The notes under the pieces were generated by a model, which had not been told where the DNA came from, did no database searches, and was given only the letters and a program-made list of their open reading frames with translations. Below are positions 10,216 to 19,610 of a DNA stretch of 64,000 bases, piece after piece. The translations under genes were made by a program, and so were the position numbers. Each line of letters opens with the position of its first letter. Position 1 is the stretch's first letter. Origin of the DNA: Ceratopteris richardii (taxonomy: Eukaryota > Streptophyta > Polypodiopsida > Polypodiales > Pteridaceae); contig CM035435.1 in NCBI GenBank assembly GCA_020310875.1, positions 64,876,836 to 64,940,835 on the forward strand, written 5' to 3'.

Positions 10216-11274
10216 TGTTAAAGGTAAGATCGTTTACTATTAACTTAACTGTTAACTACCTACCGCAGCCGTTAATTACTAGTTTAAAACAACAATCCTT
10301 CAGAGACTCCAGAATCTGGTTCCACACCTGCGTACCAGATATTTCCGAGTCTCTCTTTCTCTGAACTCAATCTTACCGCAAAATAAACTGACTCTAATCA
10401 TGTGGGTCCTTGGGAGTGGTAGGGGTCTGTTGACAGAGGCCCTGTACTATTTTCCCAACTCCTCACTCAACCGTAGTTATGGTTTTCACGTCTTAGCTCA
10501 GTTTCGCTCCTGAATAACTTCAACTAGACCAACGTACTGGACTCAGAGCTCCCAGACTGTTCCTGCCATAGTAGTTGAGCAGTAGTCCGAGATGACAGTC
10601 CAATACTTTTAGTAACTTAACAAGATCATAACACACAATTCTTCTGTCAGTTCACAGACTTACCGTGTATCTACCTTCAACCCATAATATCTACTGACCG
10701 CAAGACGTGTCGCAACATTATTACCATTCTACGCGTACTTAGACATTACCGGCATTACCTTTGAACACAGACTATAATACCGACTCAGTCACTTACAGAG
10801 AATCATAGCAACTCATGTCTATTCTTCACGTTTACCTATTCCACTGAAGAAATAGCAGATAGACAACACACTAACACTTTACGCATAATCAAAGATATCT
10901 TAACTCGTTATCGAACAGAATCTCAAAATCGCAGTACCGACTCGTAACACCGCAGTGTATCACGCATACGCAGTCGAACGGTTACACAAATAAGACGCGC
11001 AGAGTAGGACAGAACCAAGATACTCTACTCGTTAACACCTACCTACACACAGTAGAAGAGTTAATCCCAAATCAGGGCTCTCACAATACACTCGCAACTC
11101 CCAAAAACGGGGCTCCTTCTCTCGTCCCTCTGCCGTTATTTTCATTGCTTTAAATAGAATTTTATTACAAGGCTTGCGCGAATCTTTCTTTACCGCGTAC
11201 TTCCAGAAGGGTTCTTTCTACATTAAAAACCTCTGTCTAAGTACATTTGTCCTTTGTTCGGCGGCCGTCTAACA
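10216..11274 (-). repeat. Gypsy-1 3' LTR
   Basis: 1059 bp. The minus strand starts TGTTAGACGGCCGCCGAAC and ends ACCTTTAACA. It matches 19611-20669 with five substitutions. Confidence 0.97.
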
Positions 11275-11533
11275 CTGGCACGCACGGTGGACTCGAACCC
11301 GCAAGTTCCTATGGTTCAGATACTAGACCTTCTAAGTACATACTTCGGGCGAGCCTAAATGTTCGGGTAATTTTCTTTTTGAGGGTTTCTAACATTTGCA
11401 CTAAGGTGGTAGGTTCTAATAATTGGGCGTCGGTTCTGACTGCACTGAGGGCTATGGCTTGATTTAACAAAATTTCGGCTTGGGTTTGAAGAAAAGCCTC
11501 CTGGAGATAAAAGTCGTTGGCTAATGCCGCATC
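11275..11533 (-). other. Gypsy-1 3' untranslated region with tRNA-like end
   Basis: 259 bp between the extra ORF and the 3' LTR. No polypurine tract lies against the LTR. Instead, the plus strand from 11276 reads TGGCACGCACGGTGGACTCG then AACC, the look of a tRNA 3'-end complement, and its minus strand includes GGGTTCGAGTCC, a Pol III B-box match. The nearest purine run on the minus strand (AAAAAGAAAA) is about 100 bp away, near 11375. Confidence 0.6.
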
Positions 11534-13411
11534 TCAGGCTGTCGTTATTTCAGTCAGTTTGGTCTGCATCTCTCTGATGCACTCCTTCTGGTTGCGTATT
11601 TGATTGTCTTGGCGTTCAAATTGCTGTGTTTGGAAATTGAGAGTTTTCTTATACGCATCGCGTTCTCTGCGGGCGTTGGCGATATCTTTTTGGTATTGGC
11701 CTTCCTTTAGTAATTGTTGTTTGAGAATACGGTTGACCGCGTCGGCACATTCTTCGGCTCGCCGTAATTGCTCTTGAACTTGGTCGGCTTCTTTCTGTTG
11801 GTCCTGCATCTTCTGGGTGGTTTCTTGTAATTGAGTCTTCGTGTCTGCGATCAATTCTTCGAGAGATACGTTGATATCTTCTTGTTCTTGAAGGGCGGCC
11901 TTCAGTGTTCGAATTTCCTCATGTGCGTCGTGTATGAGTTGGTCTTTGGCAGCTAGCTGGTCCAGGGCTGCATCTCGTTGTTGTACTAGCGTCTGTTCTG
12001 TCGAAAATCGTGCTTGGAGTTCTGCTAGCTGTGTCCGGAGTTGATGATTCTCGGTCTTTACGGCATCAACTTCTTCCTGGAGGGGGGCGATGTCGGCTTC
12101 CAGGGTGTCTACCTTGTGCTGGTATTCTAGTTTCAGGTGGTCCGTGGCTGCCGTAAACTGGGCGGGTAGCTGGTGTGATAACTGGATGAGGAACTGCCCC
12201 ATGGCAGCTAGTTCCGAGAATGCGTTATGTGGCGGTGGTGGTGGAGGATGACGAGGTTGAGAGGATGTGTCGGTGAGTAGTTGCTGGGAGTTTGGCGGAG
12301 AGTAGTTAGGGGAGGAAGAGGAGGATGCTGCGGGTTCAGTGGTGGGTGGGAGGGGTGGTTCCGGTGGGGGTAGGGGTTTGGCAGGAGGTGGTGTAGGGAG
12401 AACGGTATCTGAGGGGTTTACCTTGGCGAGTGTTTGTTGTATGGTTTCTGTCTGGTTGATGGCGTTGATGAGTTGGTCCAGTGCTTTGGTGGCCGATTCC
12501 TGTTCATCATGGTGCTGCTCAGATTCTTTTTCTGTGGACACTATTTCTGTCTCTGCTTGATCCTGCTGGTCTGGTTGCTCCGTCGATGTTTCGTTGTGTG
12601 TGGCGGTGTCGTGGTATGTTTCCTCTTGGTCGTCTGGCTTGGTCTCCTGATCTTTTCCGGCGGATCCTTGGACTTCACTTTCCGAGGAGCTGATCCGAAT
12701 TCGCTTGGTACGGAAAAGCTGATTAATCTCTTCGTCTTCTTCTTCGGTGTCCTCGATTGGTTGTGCGGATTCTTCGTGTCGAAGTGCGGGGCCTGTGGGT
12801 GGGGGTTGTGCGGCGAGAATGGTTGGGAAGAGGAAGGAGATGATGTGGGGAAGGCGAGAGCGGGGGGTAGAACCCTTTTGGAGCTGTTTTACGATAGCTA
12901 CACATTCTTTATGGATTCTAAGGAAAAAATAAGAGGCAAAATTTACAGGTTCGCGGGCAGCTAAGTCTAAGGCGGAGTAGAAGGGGCGAGAGATGCCATA
13001 TGTTCGTTTTTGCAAGTTAAGGATGGCTACAAGGAACTGTAGGGCGGATCGCTCGGGTTCTGGGCGGCATAGAATGGCGTATTCGTTTGATGAGGAGCGG
13101 GGAAAGAGTTCGGTCATACGGGCGAAAGGGATGGTAGGGCCATTTTCGCGGCCTTGCGGGGCGAGGCGGTAGGCGTCGGCGAAGGCTTGGAAGGTGATGA
13201 CGGATCTATGTGGGAGGGAAAGGAAGACCCACTGTCGTTCGGTGGTGGGGCTTTGGGCAATGGCTTGGATGATCTGTGCGGAGAAGGGATGGGCTTCCAC
13301 TGAGTGCCAAGGCAACTCAGCGAAGTTGGCCAACCCTCTGCATCGCAGGTATTCGCCTACATCTGTAGGGATACCGTCGCGGAAAGAAGCGTAGTTGGCT
13401 AGCGCTTCCAT
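11534..13411 (-). CDS. Extra ORF of Gypsy-1: coiled-coil protein of unknown function
   Basis: 625 residues from the ATG at 13411 (MEALANYASFRDG); a GTG 18 bases upstream is in frame but the ATG is preferred. I do not recognise the family. Residues about 1-205 look globular and mixed alpha (WHSVEAHPFSAQIIQAI, FAPIFARMTEL-type segments and an aromatic FASYFFLRIHKEC stretch). About 215-325 is acidic and Gln/Glu-rich. About 330-395 is Pro/Ser-rich with proline runs. About 400-625 is a long coiled coil (heptads around LQEEVDAVKTENHQLRTQL and KMQDQQKEADQVQEQLRR). No zinc knuckle, membrane segment, RNase H or protease motif is visible. It lies on the same strand as pol, 283 bp after its stop and before the 3' LTR, where some Tat-lineage Gypsy elements carry additional ORFs. 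A structural or nucleic-acid-packaging role is only a guess. Confidence 0.85.
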   Translation of the reverse strand: MEALANYASFRDGIPTDVGEYLRCRGLANFAELPWHSVEAHPFSAQIIQAIAQSPTTERQWVFLSLPHRSVITFQAFADAYRLAPQGRENGPTIPFARMTELFPRSSSNEYAILCRPEPERSALQFLVAILNLQKRTYGISRPFYSALDLAAREPVNFASYFFLRIHKECVAIVKQLQKGSTPRSRLPHIISFLFPTILAAQPPPTGPALRHEESAQPIEDTEEEDEEINQLFRTKRIRISSSESEVQGSAGKDQETKPDDQEETYHDTATHNETSTEQPDQQDQAETEIVSTEKESEQHHDEQESATKALDQLINAINQTETIQQTLAKVNPSDTVLPTPPPAKPLPPPEPPLPPTTEPAASSSSSPNYSPPNSQQLLTDTSSQPRHPPPPPPHNAFSELAAMGQFLIQLSHQLPAQFTAATDHLKLEYQHKVDTLEADIAPLQEEVDAVKTENHQLRTQLAELQARFSTEQTLVQQRDAALDQLAAKDQLIHDAHEEIRTLKAALQEQEDINVSLEELIADTKTQLQETTQKMQDQQKEADQVQEQLRRAEECADAVNRILKQQLLKEGQYQKDIANARRERDAYKKTLNFQTQQFERQDNQIRNQKECIREMQTKLTEITTA

Positions 13412-13694
13412 GGTGTTCACAATGCACACTTACAGAAAACACAGAATACTGAGATAACACACACAATCACGAAAACACAATAGCGGTTTTTGGCGCAACT
13501 CAGGGGGTTAAATATGGAGAACACGGTGTGGGGGTGAGTATCATTGTGTGGTGCGGGAATGATACGGTTTGCATGCTAGCGTGCGTACTGAGTGACCGGT
13601 AGGGAGAGGCGGCTGGTATCATAAAGATTTGTACAAAAGACGGCTAAAAGCAAAACATAAAAATTTATACAAAACGCGGCTCGTCGCCGAATAA

Positions 13695-16600
13695 TTAAGG
13701 CGTACTGGTAGTGGGATAATACGGCCGCAACTTCGATCCATTAATTACTTTTGGAAGTGGAATTTCGGTCAACGTAGTCAACCGAAAAGTTGCCGGACCT
13801 ACTTGTGCTGAGATCTTGAAAGGGCCGAACCATCGTAGTTTGAATTTTCCTGCTGCTCTGTCCGATTTTGCGTTATAGAAGAGTACAAGCTGTCCTACCG
13901 AAAAGATTGGCGTCTTCAAATATCGATCGTGTGTCTTAGCTTGCCTTAGTTGAACTTCGCGCATAGTTAAAAAACTGAGCCATCGGTGCTCATCAAGTTC
14001 TCTGAGTGCGTCCATTCGTGCTGTCAGTGAAGATTCCGGTAACATCTTCTGAGTGATTGCTACCCGCAAACTTGGGATGACTACTTCCATGGGAGCGATT
14101 GCTTCTAAGCCATAAGCTAGCTTGAAAGGTGTCAAGCCTGTTGTTACTTTATATGTAGTTCGGTATGCCCATAATACTGCAGGTAGTAGTTGATCCCATC
14201 TTTCCGGTGCGTCCATGATCAATTTCCGGAGGATGTTTAACAGTGATTTGTTTGTACTTTCAGCCAATCCATTGGCACGTGGATAATAAGGAGAGCTAAA
14301 TTTATGTGTGACTTGGAAGGACTGTGTGAGTGCCTTCATTAAATTGTTTACAAAATGAGTACCTTGATCTGAGACAATTTCCAGTGGTAAACCAAATCGT
14401 GGGAAGACATCCGTGAGTAGACATTTTGCTACCGTAACTGCTGTTGCAGACCGCAAAGCCCAAGCTTCTGCCCATCTAGTTGCGTAATCTGTGCAAGTCA
14501 GTATGTATCGATTGTTACTGGATACTGCTGGAGGTGTAATTGGCCCGATAAAATCTAAACCCCATTTCTGAAAAGGTTCTAATGGTAAGATGGGTTGCAG
14601 GGGAAAAAGATGCCGTTGTAAAGGCTGACCAGCTCTTTGGCAAGCATCGCATTGTTTAACAAACTGTGAGATATCTCTGTACATAGTTGGCCACCAGAGT
14701 CCTCCTTGCAGAATTTTCCGGTGAGTTAAGTCTGCTGCAAAATGGCCACCGGGAGGAATTGAGTGAGCCAAAGTGATAACTGAGTTAACTTCATGTGGTG
14801 GAATACAGCGAAGTAGGATTCCGGTATGATCTGTATAATATAGTTCTCCAGCAACTAACCGAAATCGGCGGCTAAAAACTGCGATTTTCCTTCGAACTGC
14901 CTTGGCAGTCTCGGCTGGAAAGCATCCTTCGGTGAGAAAAGTTAGAATCTGATCATAGTATGTATGTGGTGTTGGTACTTTGGTAGTCTCATCGTGCAGT
15001 GGTTCAGCATTGTAAATTGCAGGAGTCGTGTCATCTATGCCTACCGGAGCTTTACCGAAATCTAGGCGTGATAAGAAATCTGCTAAGGCATGTGCATTTC
15101 CGGGTCGGTGAATGACATCATAGTCGAATTCTTGTAAAAGTAGCACCCATCGTGCTAATCGTCCTCCTAAGTGTTGCTGTCTTACTAGATAAACAAGGGC
15201 AGCATGATCCACATGAAAGGTAAATTTCTGGCCTAGTAGATAATGTCTGAACTTTTTGATTGAGTAAATCAATCCTAGACATTCTCTTTCAGTGGTGGAA
15301 TAGTTCTTTTCTACCGATGCCAGTCTTCTACTGGCGTAATAAACAGGGCGAAACCACTTATCTGTTTGCTGCATCAGAATACTGCCGATTGCAATATCTG
15401 AAGCGTAAACAAAAACGTGGAATGGATTGTCCCAGTCCGGTGGTTGTAAAATTGGAGCGTGCGTCAGGAGATACTTGAGTCGATCAAATGTAGTTTGACA
15501 TTCTTCAGTCCATTCAAACTGTCGGGGAGTTTTTGTGATTAGCTTGTTCAGTGGCACTGCTAGGTGAGCAAGCCACCGTAAGTGTCTGCCATGCCACCGT
15601 ATTTGACCCATAAAACGCATTACTTCCTTCGGAGTTGTGGGTATCGGGGCTTCTAAAATCGCTGAAATCTTATCCGGGTCCACTCGAATACCTTGACCAG
15701 ATACAATATGCCCAAGTAGTTTGCCACACGAAACTGCAAACACGGATTTGTTGGGATTAAGGCAGAGTCTATATTCTCTACACTTCTGAAAACAGCATCG
15801 TAAATGAAACAAATGGGCTATCATCTTCCCAAAGATTGAGAAGTCGTCGAGATATACTTGCATGAATGAAGTGAGATAAGGAGAAAATATCTCCTGCATA
15901 CATCTTTGAAATGTGCTTGGTGCATTTCTCAATCCGAACCACATTACTGTGCAGGCAAAGACACCCCAATTGGTAATGAAGGCAGTTTTTGGTATATCCT
16001 CTTCAGCCATTCTAACCTGGTTGTACCCGCTGTATCCATCTAAAAATGAATACATTTCGTGACCTGCGACTCTATCAAGCATGGTATCCAAAAAGGGGAT
16101 CGGGAAAGGATCTGGTACTGTTGCTGCATTTAATTTCCGATAATCCACACAGATTCGTAACTGCTTGTTTTTCTTTGGCACGATCACGATGGGTGAGATC
16201 CATTCAGCGTGTTCTACTGGTACAATGAATCCGACTTTTAATAGTCTATCCAGTTCGGCTTTTACCTGTGATGCATAATGGGGGTTCATTCTGTAGCTGG
16301 GTTGTCTTTTTGGTTTCACTTCCGGTTTCAACATGACCCTGTGTTGATAGATGCGCGGATCTAATCCTTTCATGTCTTTGTAATCCCATGCAAAGACGTC
16401 TGCGAATTCGCGAAGAAGTTTAATCAAATCCTCCTTAAATGTTTCCGGTAAGTTCTGCCTCATCTTCACAGGTCGTGGGTGGTCTCTATCTCCTAGATTG
16501 TACGTGATCAGCTGGTCTTCTGGAACATAAAATTGTTGAGGTTTCTCTGTATCATCTGTTGGCTTGAACAGTGGTTGTAATTCGTCGTCATGGGTTGAGG

Positions 16601-19361
16601 AAGTATCTTCCTGGACCGACTTTCCGATGATAGCTACTACTGTGCATACTGACGTGTTCCAGTTATCTATGACGGATTGTAGGTCAACAGTTCCTAGAGA
16701 CATTAAATCGGCATTACTCTTCAGAAATTGCTCTTCTTCATCATCTGACAGTCCATCTAACATATGAACTGGTTCAGCAAAGTACGGTCTGGCGTGAGGT
16801 TCGCAAGATTGCATAGCATCTAGTTTCACCACATATTTACGATGGGCATCCTTGAATGTAAGCTCTTGTGCAGACCAGTCCTGTATTACCTTCGCATGCT
16901 TCAGCCAAGGTCGGCCGAAAAGAAGATTGTAATCCAAAGTGGATTCGGGTAGATCTAGTATGACAAAAGTCATCTTGAAAGTTGTACCTTGTAGAGTGAT
17001 GGGTACATTCCGCACAAGTCCTACAGGATGGACTCTCGATTGATCCGCCATTCGAACAAAGAATTGAACTGGTTCAATTTCGGTCCAGCCTAGCTTTTTG
17101 CATAACGCTGCGGTCGCAATGTTTACACCTGAGCCTCCATCAATTAATACCTGCGTGATCATCTGATTCTTATACCATACTGTGATCAAGGGCACTGCGT
17201 GATCAATCGCAGCATCAGGTTCCGGTTGAACTGCGGCTGTCGTCGGAATGCAAGAAGGTACTGGGCTGAATTGTTGCTGAAACTGTTGTCGGATCCCGGG
17301 CACTAAGGCCAGAAGTTGGCCTAGAGGCAGCGTGATGGATGCCTTGGACAAAATTTCCCAGGCCTGTTGAGCTTGATTGTCTTGTTCTTTTGGACTTGAA
17401 GTTTCTACTGACGCAGAAGTGTCTGCTGTTGTCTCTACTGATGATGATGGCCCTACTGATGCATCCTTTTGTGTTGTTTCGTCCCTTGATGAAGAAGCCT
17501 GAGTCACCGGAATAGGTTCTGGGAACACTGGTGGTTCTGTTGTGGTCCAGTGACTAGCTTTGTTATACATCCTTCGTTGTTCTTGTATCTCTGGTTCAAA
17601 GATTTCTGCCGCCGGCTGAAGTTGTTTACCGGAACGGGTCTGGACTGTAGCAGTCTGTGTCTCGATCGGTGTAATTTTTACCATGTTGGCCATTGGATTT
17701 TGGCGTTCCTTCTTTCTTTGATCATACTCCATTGCGTCTTTACAAAACCTTCTAATGTGGCCGAATTCGCCACAGAAATGACAGCGTGGAGGTGGTAACT
17801 CAGGGTTTTCCGGTGGTGGTCCATTCTGCCATCGGTTGGCATTATAAGTGTTGTTTCTCTGTCCTCGGTAGTTCCGATATCCTTGTTGTTGATTGTTTCT
17901 CAGTTGCGGAGGCACATAGTGATTTACTGGTTGGCCATGTTCTTGGATGACTGCATTGACGGTTGCTGTCCCTTGTATTCTAGCGTTGTAGACACAGTTT
18001 CCGGTGGTGTGCCTGGTAGTGTTGCAGATAGCGCAAAACACTTGGTTCAGTGCACAGTTGGCACTTGTATGCCCCGAATTTTTGCATGTGGTGCAATATA
18101 CTTGCCTGGTGATATCTTCAGCCATAATTTTGTTTGTTTTTAACCATTCCAAGTCTTCTGAAAATCCACCAAGCTTAGATTCTAGCTGTAGAGCCATTGC
18201 AATGACGGCATCCAAGGTCATAGCTCCGACACATCTTATGATCATGATCTGCTTCAGTTGTGGGGTTAATCCATTGATAAACCATTGAGAGATGACATCA
18301 TCGGGTAGATTAGCGTGAGCCTGTGGTATCTGCCGTAAATGTGTTCTAAAGAGGGTAGCGTACTCCTGGACGGTCTGATTTACCTTCTGTCTGTTGTTCT
18401 GTAGATACTCAAAGATTTCAGCAGGATTCTTCTTTAGTCTGAATCGCTGTAAAAAGGCGTCTCGTACTGCATCGTAAGTACCGAAATGATTGATATCGTA
18501 TTCCGTGAGCCATCTCGCCGCTTCATTGATCAGTGTAGATTGAAAAACAATGGCTTTATACGCCTGATCTGGTGGATGGTTAAGAACTGCATAACTTATC
18601 TCGAAAGTTCGTACGTGGGCGTCTGGGTCGTCTCCTGGGAATCCACCGAATTTTGTGTAGGTTACTCCTGTTGGAGGTGGCCTTGGCGGTCCTAGCTGTT
18701 GTTGTTGATGTTGTTGTTGTTGGTGTTGCCCGCTCATTGTGAAGGGTTCAGGGTTTCCTTCTGTATCTCGGGATTGATCGGGTGAACTATCGGGACTTGT
18801 ATCGCCGGATGGTGCGTTTTCCGGTGTGCTGTTTCGACTTAAGATGCTTCGGATCTCTGTTTCGAACAGCTTTCCTTCCTTGCGGATGTCTAATATTCGA
18901 AATCTTTCTTCCAAACATGAAGGTTGAGCTGATGATTTCGCAAAAAAGGCTAAACCTTTGCCAGCGATCGGTGATTCTATCACCGGAATCTCGCCGGAAT
19001 GAACCGAACTTGGGCCAGAATGCCCTGTTTTACTACTTTTGCCGAATTTTCCTAACGTATTTCTGATCGTAGATAACTCTAAATCTTTATCTGATATTGT
19101 TAAACTAGGTTCCAACGGCGTTTTGATAGAGTCTGGACTTGCTATATCTTCGATAGGCTGGGTCGAAGTAGCATCTGAATGTATCGAAGGCGTTGACCGT
19201 TCTACCGGAATATGACCGGAATCAGTTGTAACGTTTCTACTTTTCTTGACCACTTGGTCAGATCTAGTTATGCCTGCTTCTCCCGAGGCTATCTTTTGTG
19301 ATTTTCGTGCTTCAATCTGACGATTCTTAGGATATGTTTCGCCCGATCGAGTGACCGGCAT
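13695..19361 (-). CDS. Gypsy-1 gag-pol polyprotein
   Basis: 1888 residues in one intact frame from the ATG at 19361. Order: disordered Ser/Thr/Gln-rich N-terminus (1-215); retrotransposon gag domain (about 225-400; ARWLTEYDI, FLQRFRLKK); three CCHC knuckles, CTTCKNSGHTSANC, CAICNTTRHTTGNC and CHFCGEFGHIRRFC (about 423, 440 and 526); protease LIDGGSGVNIA (about 738); RT with RICVDYRKLN and catalytic YLDDF (about 1168); RNase H (FVYASDIAIGSIL; TTEREC); integrase with an H2C2 finger ending QCDACQ (about 1572) and core WGLDFIGP, SDQGTHF, ANGLAEST; then a GPF module (RWFGPFKI). No chromodomain is visible, which favours the non-chromovirus (Tat/Athila-like) branch. It supplies capsid, protease, reverse transcription and integration. 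Gag and pol share one frame, so no frameshift signal is needed. Confidence 0.97.
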   Translation of the reverse strand: MPVTRSGETYPKNRQIEARKSQKIASGEAGITRSDQVVKKSRNVTTDSGHIPVERSTPSIHSDATSTQPIEDIASPDSIKTPLEPSLTISDKDLELSTIRNTLGKFGKSSKTGHSGPSSVHSGEIPVIESPIAGKGLAFFAKSSAQPSCLEERFRILDIRKEGKLFETEIRSILSRNSTPENAPSGDTSPDSSPDQSRDTEGNPEPFTMSGQHQQQQHQQQQLGPPRPPPTGVTYTKFGGFPGDDPDAHVRTFEISYAVLNHPPDQAYKAIVFQSTLINEAARWLTEYDINHFGTYDAVRDAFLQRFRLKKNPAEIFEYLQNNRQKVNQTVQEYATLFRTHLRQIPQAHANLPDDVISQWFINGLTPQLKQIMIIRCVGAMTLDAVIAMALQLESKLGGFSEDLEWLKTNKIMAEDITRQVYCTTCKNSGHTSANCALNQVFCAICNTTRHTTGNCVYNARIQGTATVNAVIQEHGQPVNHYVPPQLRNNQQQGYRNYRGQRNNTYNANRWQNGPPPENPELPPPRCHFCGEFGHIRRFCKDAMEYDQRKKERQNPMANMVKITPIETQTATVQTRSGKQLQPAAEIFEPEIQEQRRMYNKASHWTTTEPPVFPEPIPVTQASSSRDETTQKDASVGPSSSVETTADTSASVETSSPKEQDNQAQQAWEILSKASITLPLGQLLALVPGIRQQFQQQFSPVPSCIPTTAAVQPEPDAAIDHAVPLITVWYKNQMITQVLIDGGSGVNIATAALCKKLGWTEIEPVQFFVRMADQSRVHPVGLVRNVPITLQGTTFKMTFVILDLPESTLDYNLLFGRPWLKHAKVIQDWSAQELTFKDAHRKYVVKLDAMQSCEPHARPYFAEPVHMLDGLSDDEEEQFLKSNADLMSLGTVDLQSVIDNWNTSVCTVVAIIGKSVQEDTSSTHDDELQPLFKPTDDTEKPQQFYVPEDQLITYNLGDRDHPRPVKMRQNLPETFKEDLIKLLREFADVFAWDYKDMKGLDPRIYQHRVMLKPEVKPKRQPSYRMNPHYASQVKAELDRLLKVGFIVPVEHAEWISPIVIVPKKNKQLRICVDYRKLNAATVPDPFPIPFLDTMLDRVAGHEMYSFLDGYSGYNQVRMAEEDIPKTAFITNWGVFACTVMWFGLRNAPSTFQRCMQEIFSPYLTSFMQVYLDDFSIFGKMIAHLFHLRCCFQKCREYRLCLNPNKSVFAVSCGKLLGHIVSGQGIRVDPDKISAILEAPIPTTPKEVMRFMGQIRWHGRHLRWLAHLAVPLNKLITKTPRQFEWTEECQTTFDRLKYLLTHAPILQPPDWDNPFHVFVYASDIAIGSILMQQTDKWFRPVYYASRRLASVEKNYSTTERECLGLIYSIKKFRHYLLGQKFTFHVDHAALVYLVRQQHLGGRLARWVLLLQEFDYDVIHRPGNAHALADFLSRLDFGKAPVGIDDTTPAIYNAEPLHDETTKVPTPHTYYDQILTFLTEGCFPAETAKAVRRKIAVFSRRFRLVAGELYYTDHTGILLRCIPPHEVNSVITLAHSIPPGGHFAADLTHRKILQGGLWWPTMYRDISQFVKQCDACQRAGQPLQRHLFPLQPILPLEPFQKWGLDFIGPITPPAVSSNNRYILTCTDYATRWAEAWALRSATAVTVAKCLLTDVFPRFGLPLEIVSDQGTHFVNNLMKALTQSFQVTHKFSSPYYPRANGLAESTNKSLLNILRKLIMDAPERWDQLLPAVLWAYRTTYKVTTGLTPFKLAYGLEAIAPMEVVIPSLRVAITQKMLPESSLTARMDALRELDEHRWLSFLTMREVQLRQAKTHDRYLKTPIFSVGQLVLFYNAKSDRAAGKFKLRWFGPFKISAQVGPATFRLTTLTEIPLPKVINGSKLRPYYPTTSTP

Positions 19362-19590
19362 GTATCATTGCCCAGTGATACTATCTGAGCAGTTTGCAAC
19401 AATCTGGATCTGTTGCTACTGTCAGTGAAGCAAATGTTGCTGGATGTTTGCTTCTTACAAACTGTTAGCGCTCTAATGCCACTGTCTCACAAGTGACTCG
19501 TAATCAAATGCTACTTTACCACAGAGACTGGTAATTAGTTGCCACTTTCCCACAGGCAACGGGCCAAAGAACTGGCAAGCGGATGCCACC
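19362..19590 (-). other. Gypsy-1 leader
   Basis: About 230-bp leader between PBS and gag ATG. It holds four to five diverged repeats of a module around GCC-ACTnTCnCAC (plus-strand forms gccactgtctcacaa, gctactttaccacag, gccactttcccacag and gccaccttcccacag at about 19478-19600). These resemble the PBS-adjacent GTGGGAA sequence and may be small duplications of it. Confidence 0.6.
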
Positions 19591-19608
19591 TTCCCACAGA
19601 CGGCGCCA
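19591..19608 (-). promoter_or_regulatory. Gypsy-1 primer-binding site
   Basis: The minus strand reads TGGCGCCGTCTGTGGGAA two bases inside the 5' LTR. The TGGCGCCGT start is typical of plant Gypsy elements primed by tRNA-Asp or tRNA-Arg; the exact tRNA is not decided here. Confidence 0.85.
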
Positions 19609-19610
19609 AA

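Noticed and set aside
10216..11274. Gypsy-1 read as a plus-strand element because a PBS-like sequence follows the left LTR
   Set aside because: All coding sequence is on the minus strand, and a proper PBS lies at the inner edge of the right LTR close to the gag start.
11275..11345. A complete tRNA gene beside the Gypsy-1 3' LTR
   Set aside because: The T-arm-like B box and a terminal CCA-like end are present, but the T stem pairs poorly and no 5' acceptor strand complementary to the 3' strand was found, so only a tRNA-like 3' piece is claimed.
12339..12964. Plus-strand open frames opposite the Gypsy-1 extra ORF
   Set aside because: They are antisense shadows of the Pro/Gln-rich region; composition (Gly/Val/Phe/Cys-rich) is what the reverse complement of that region gives.
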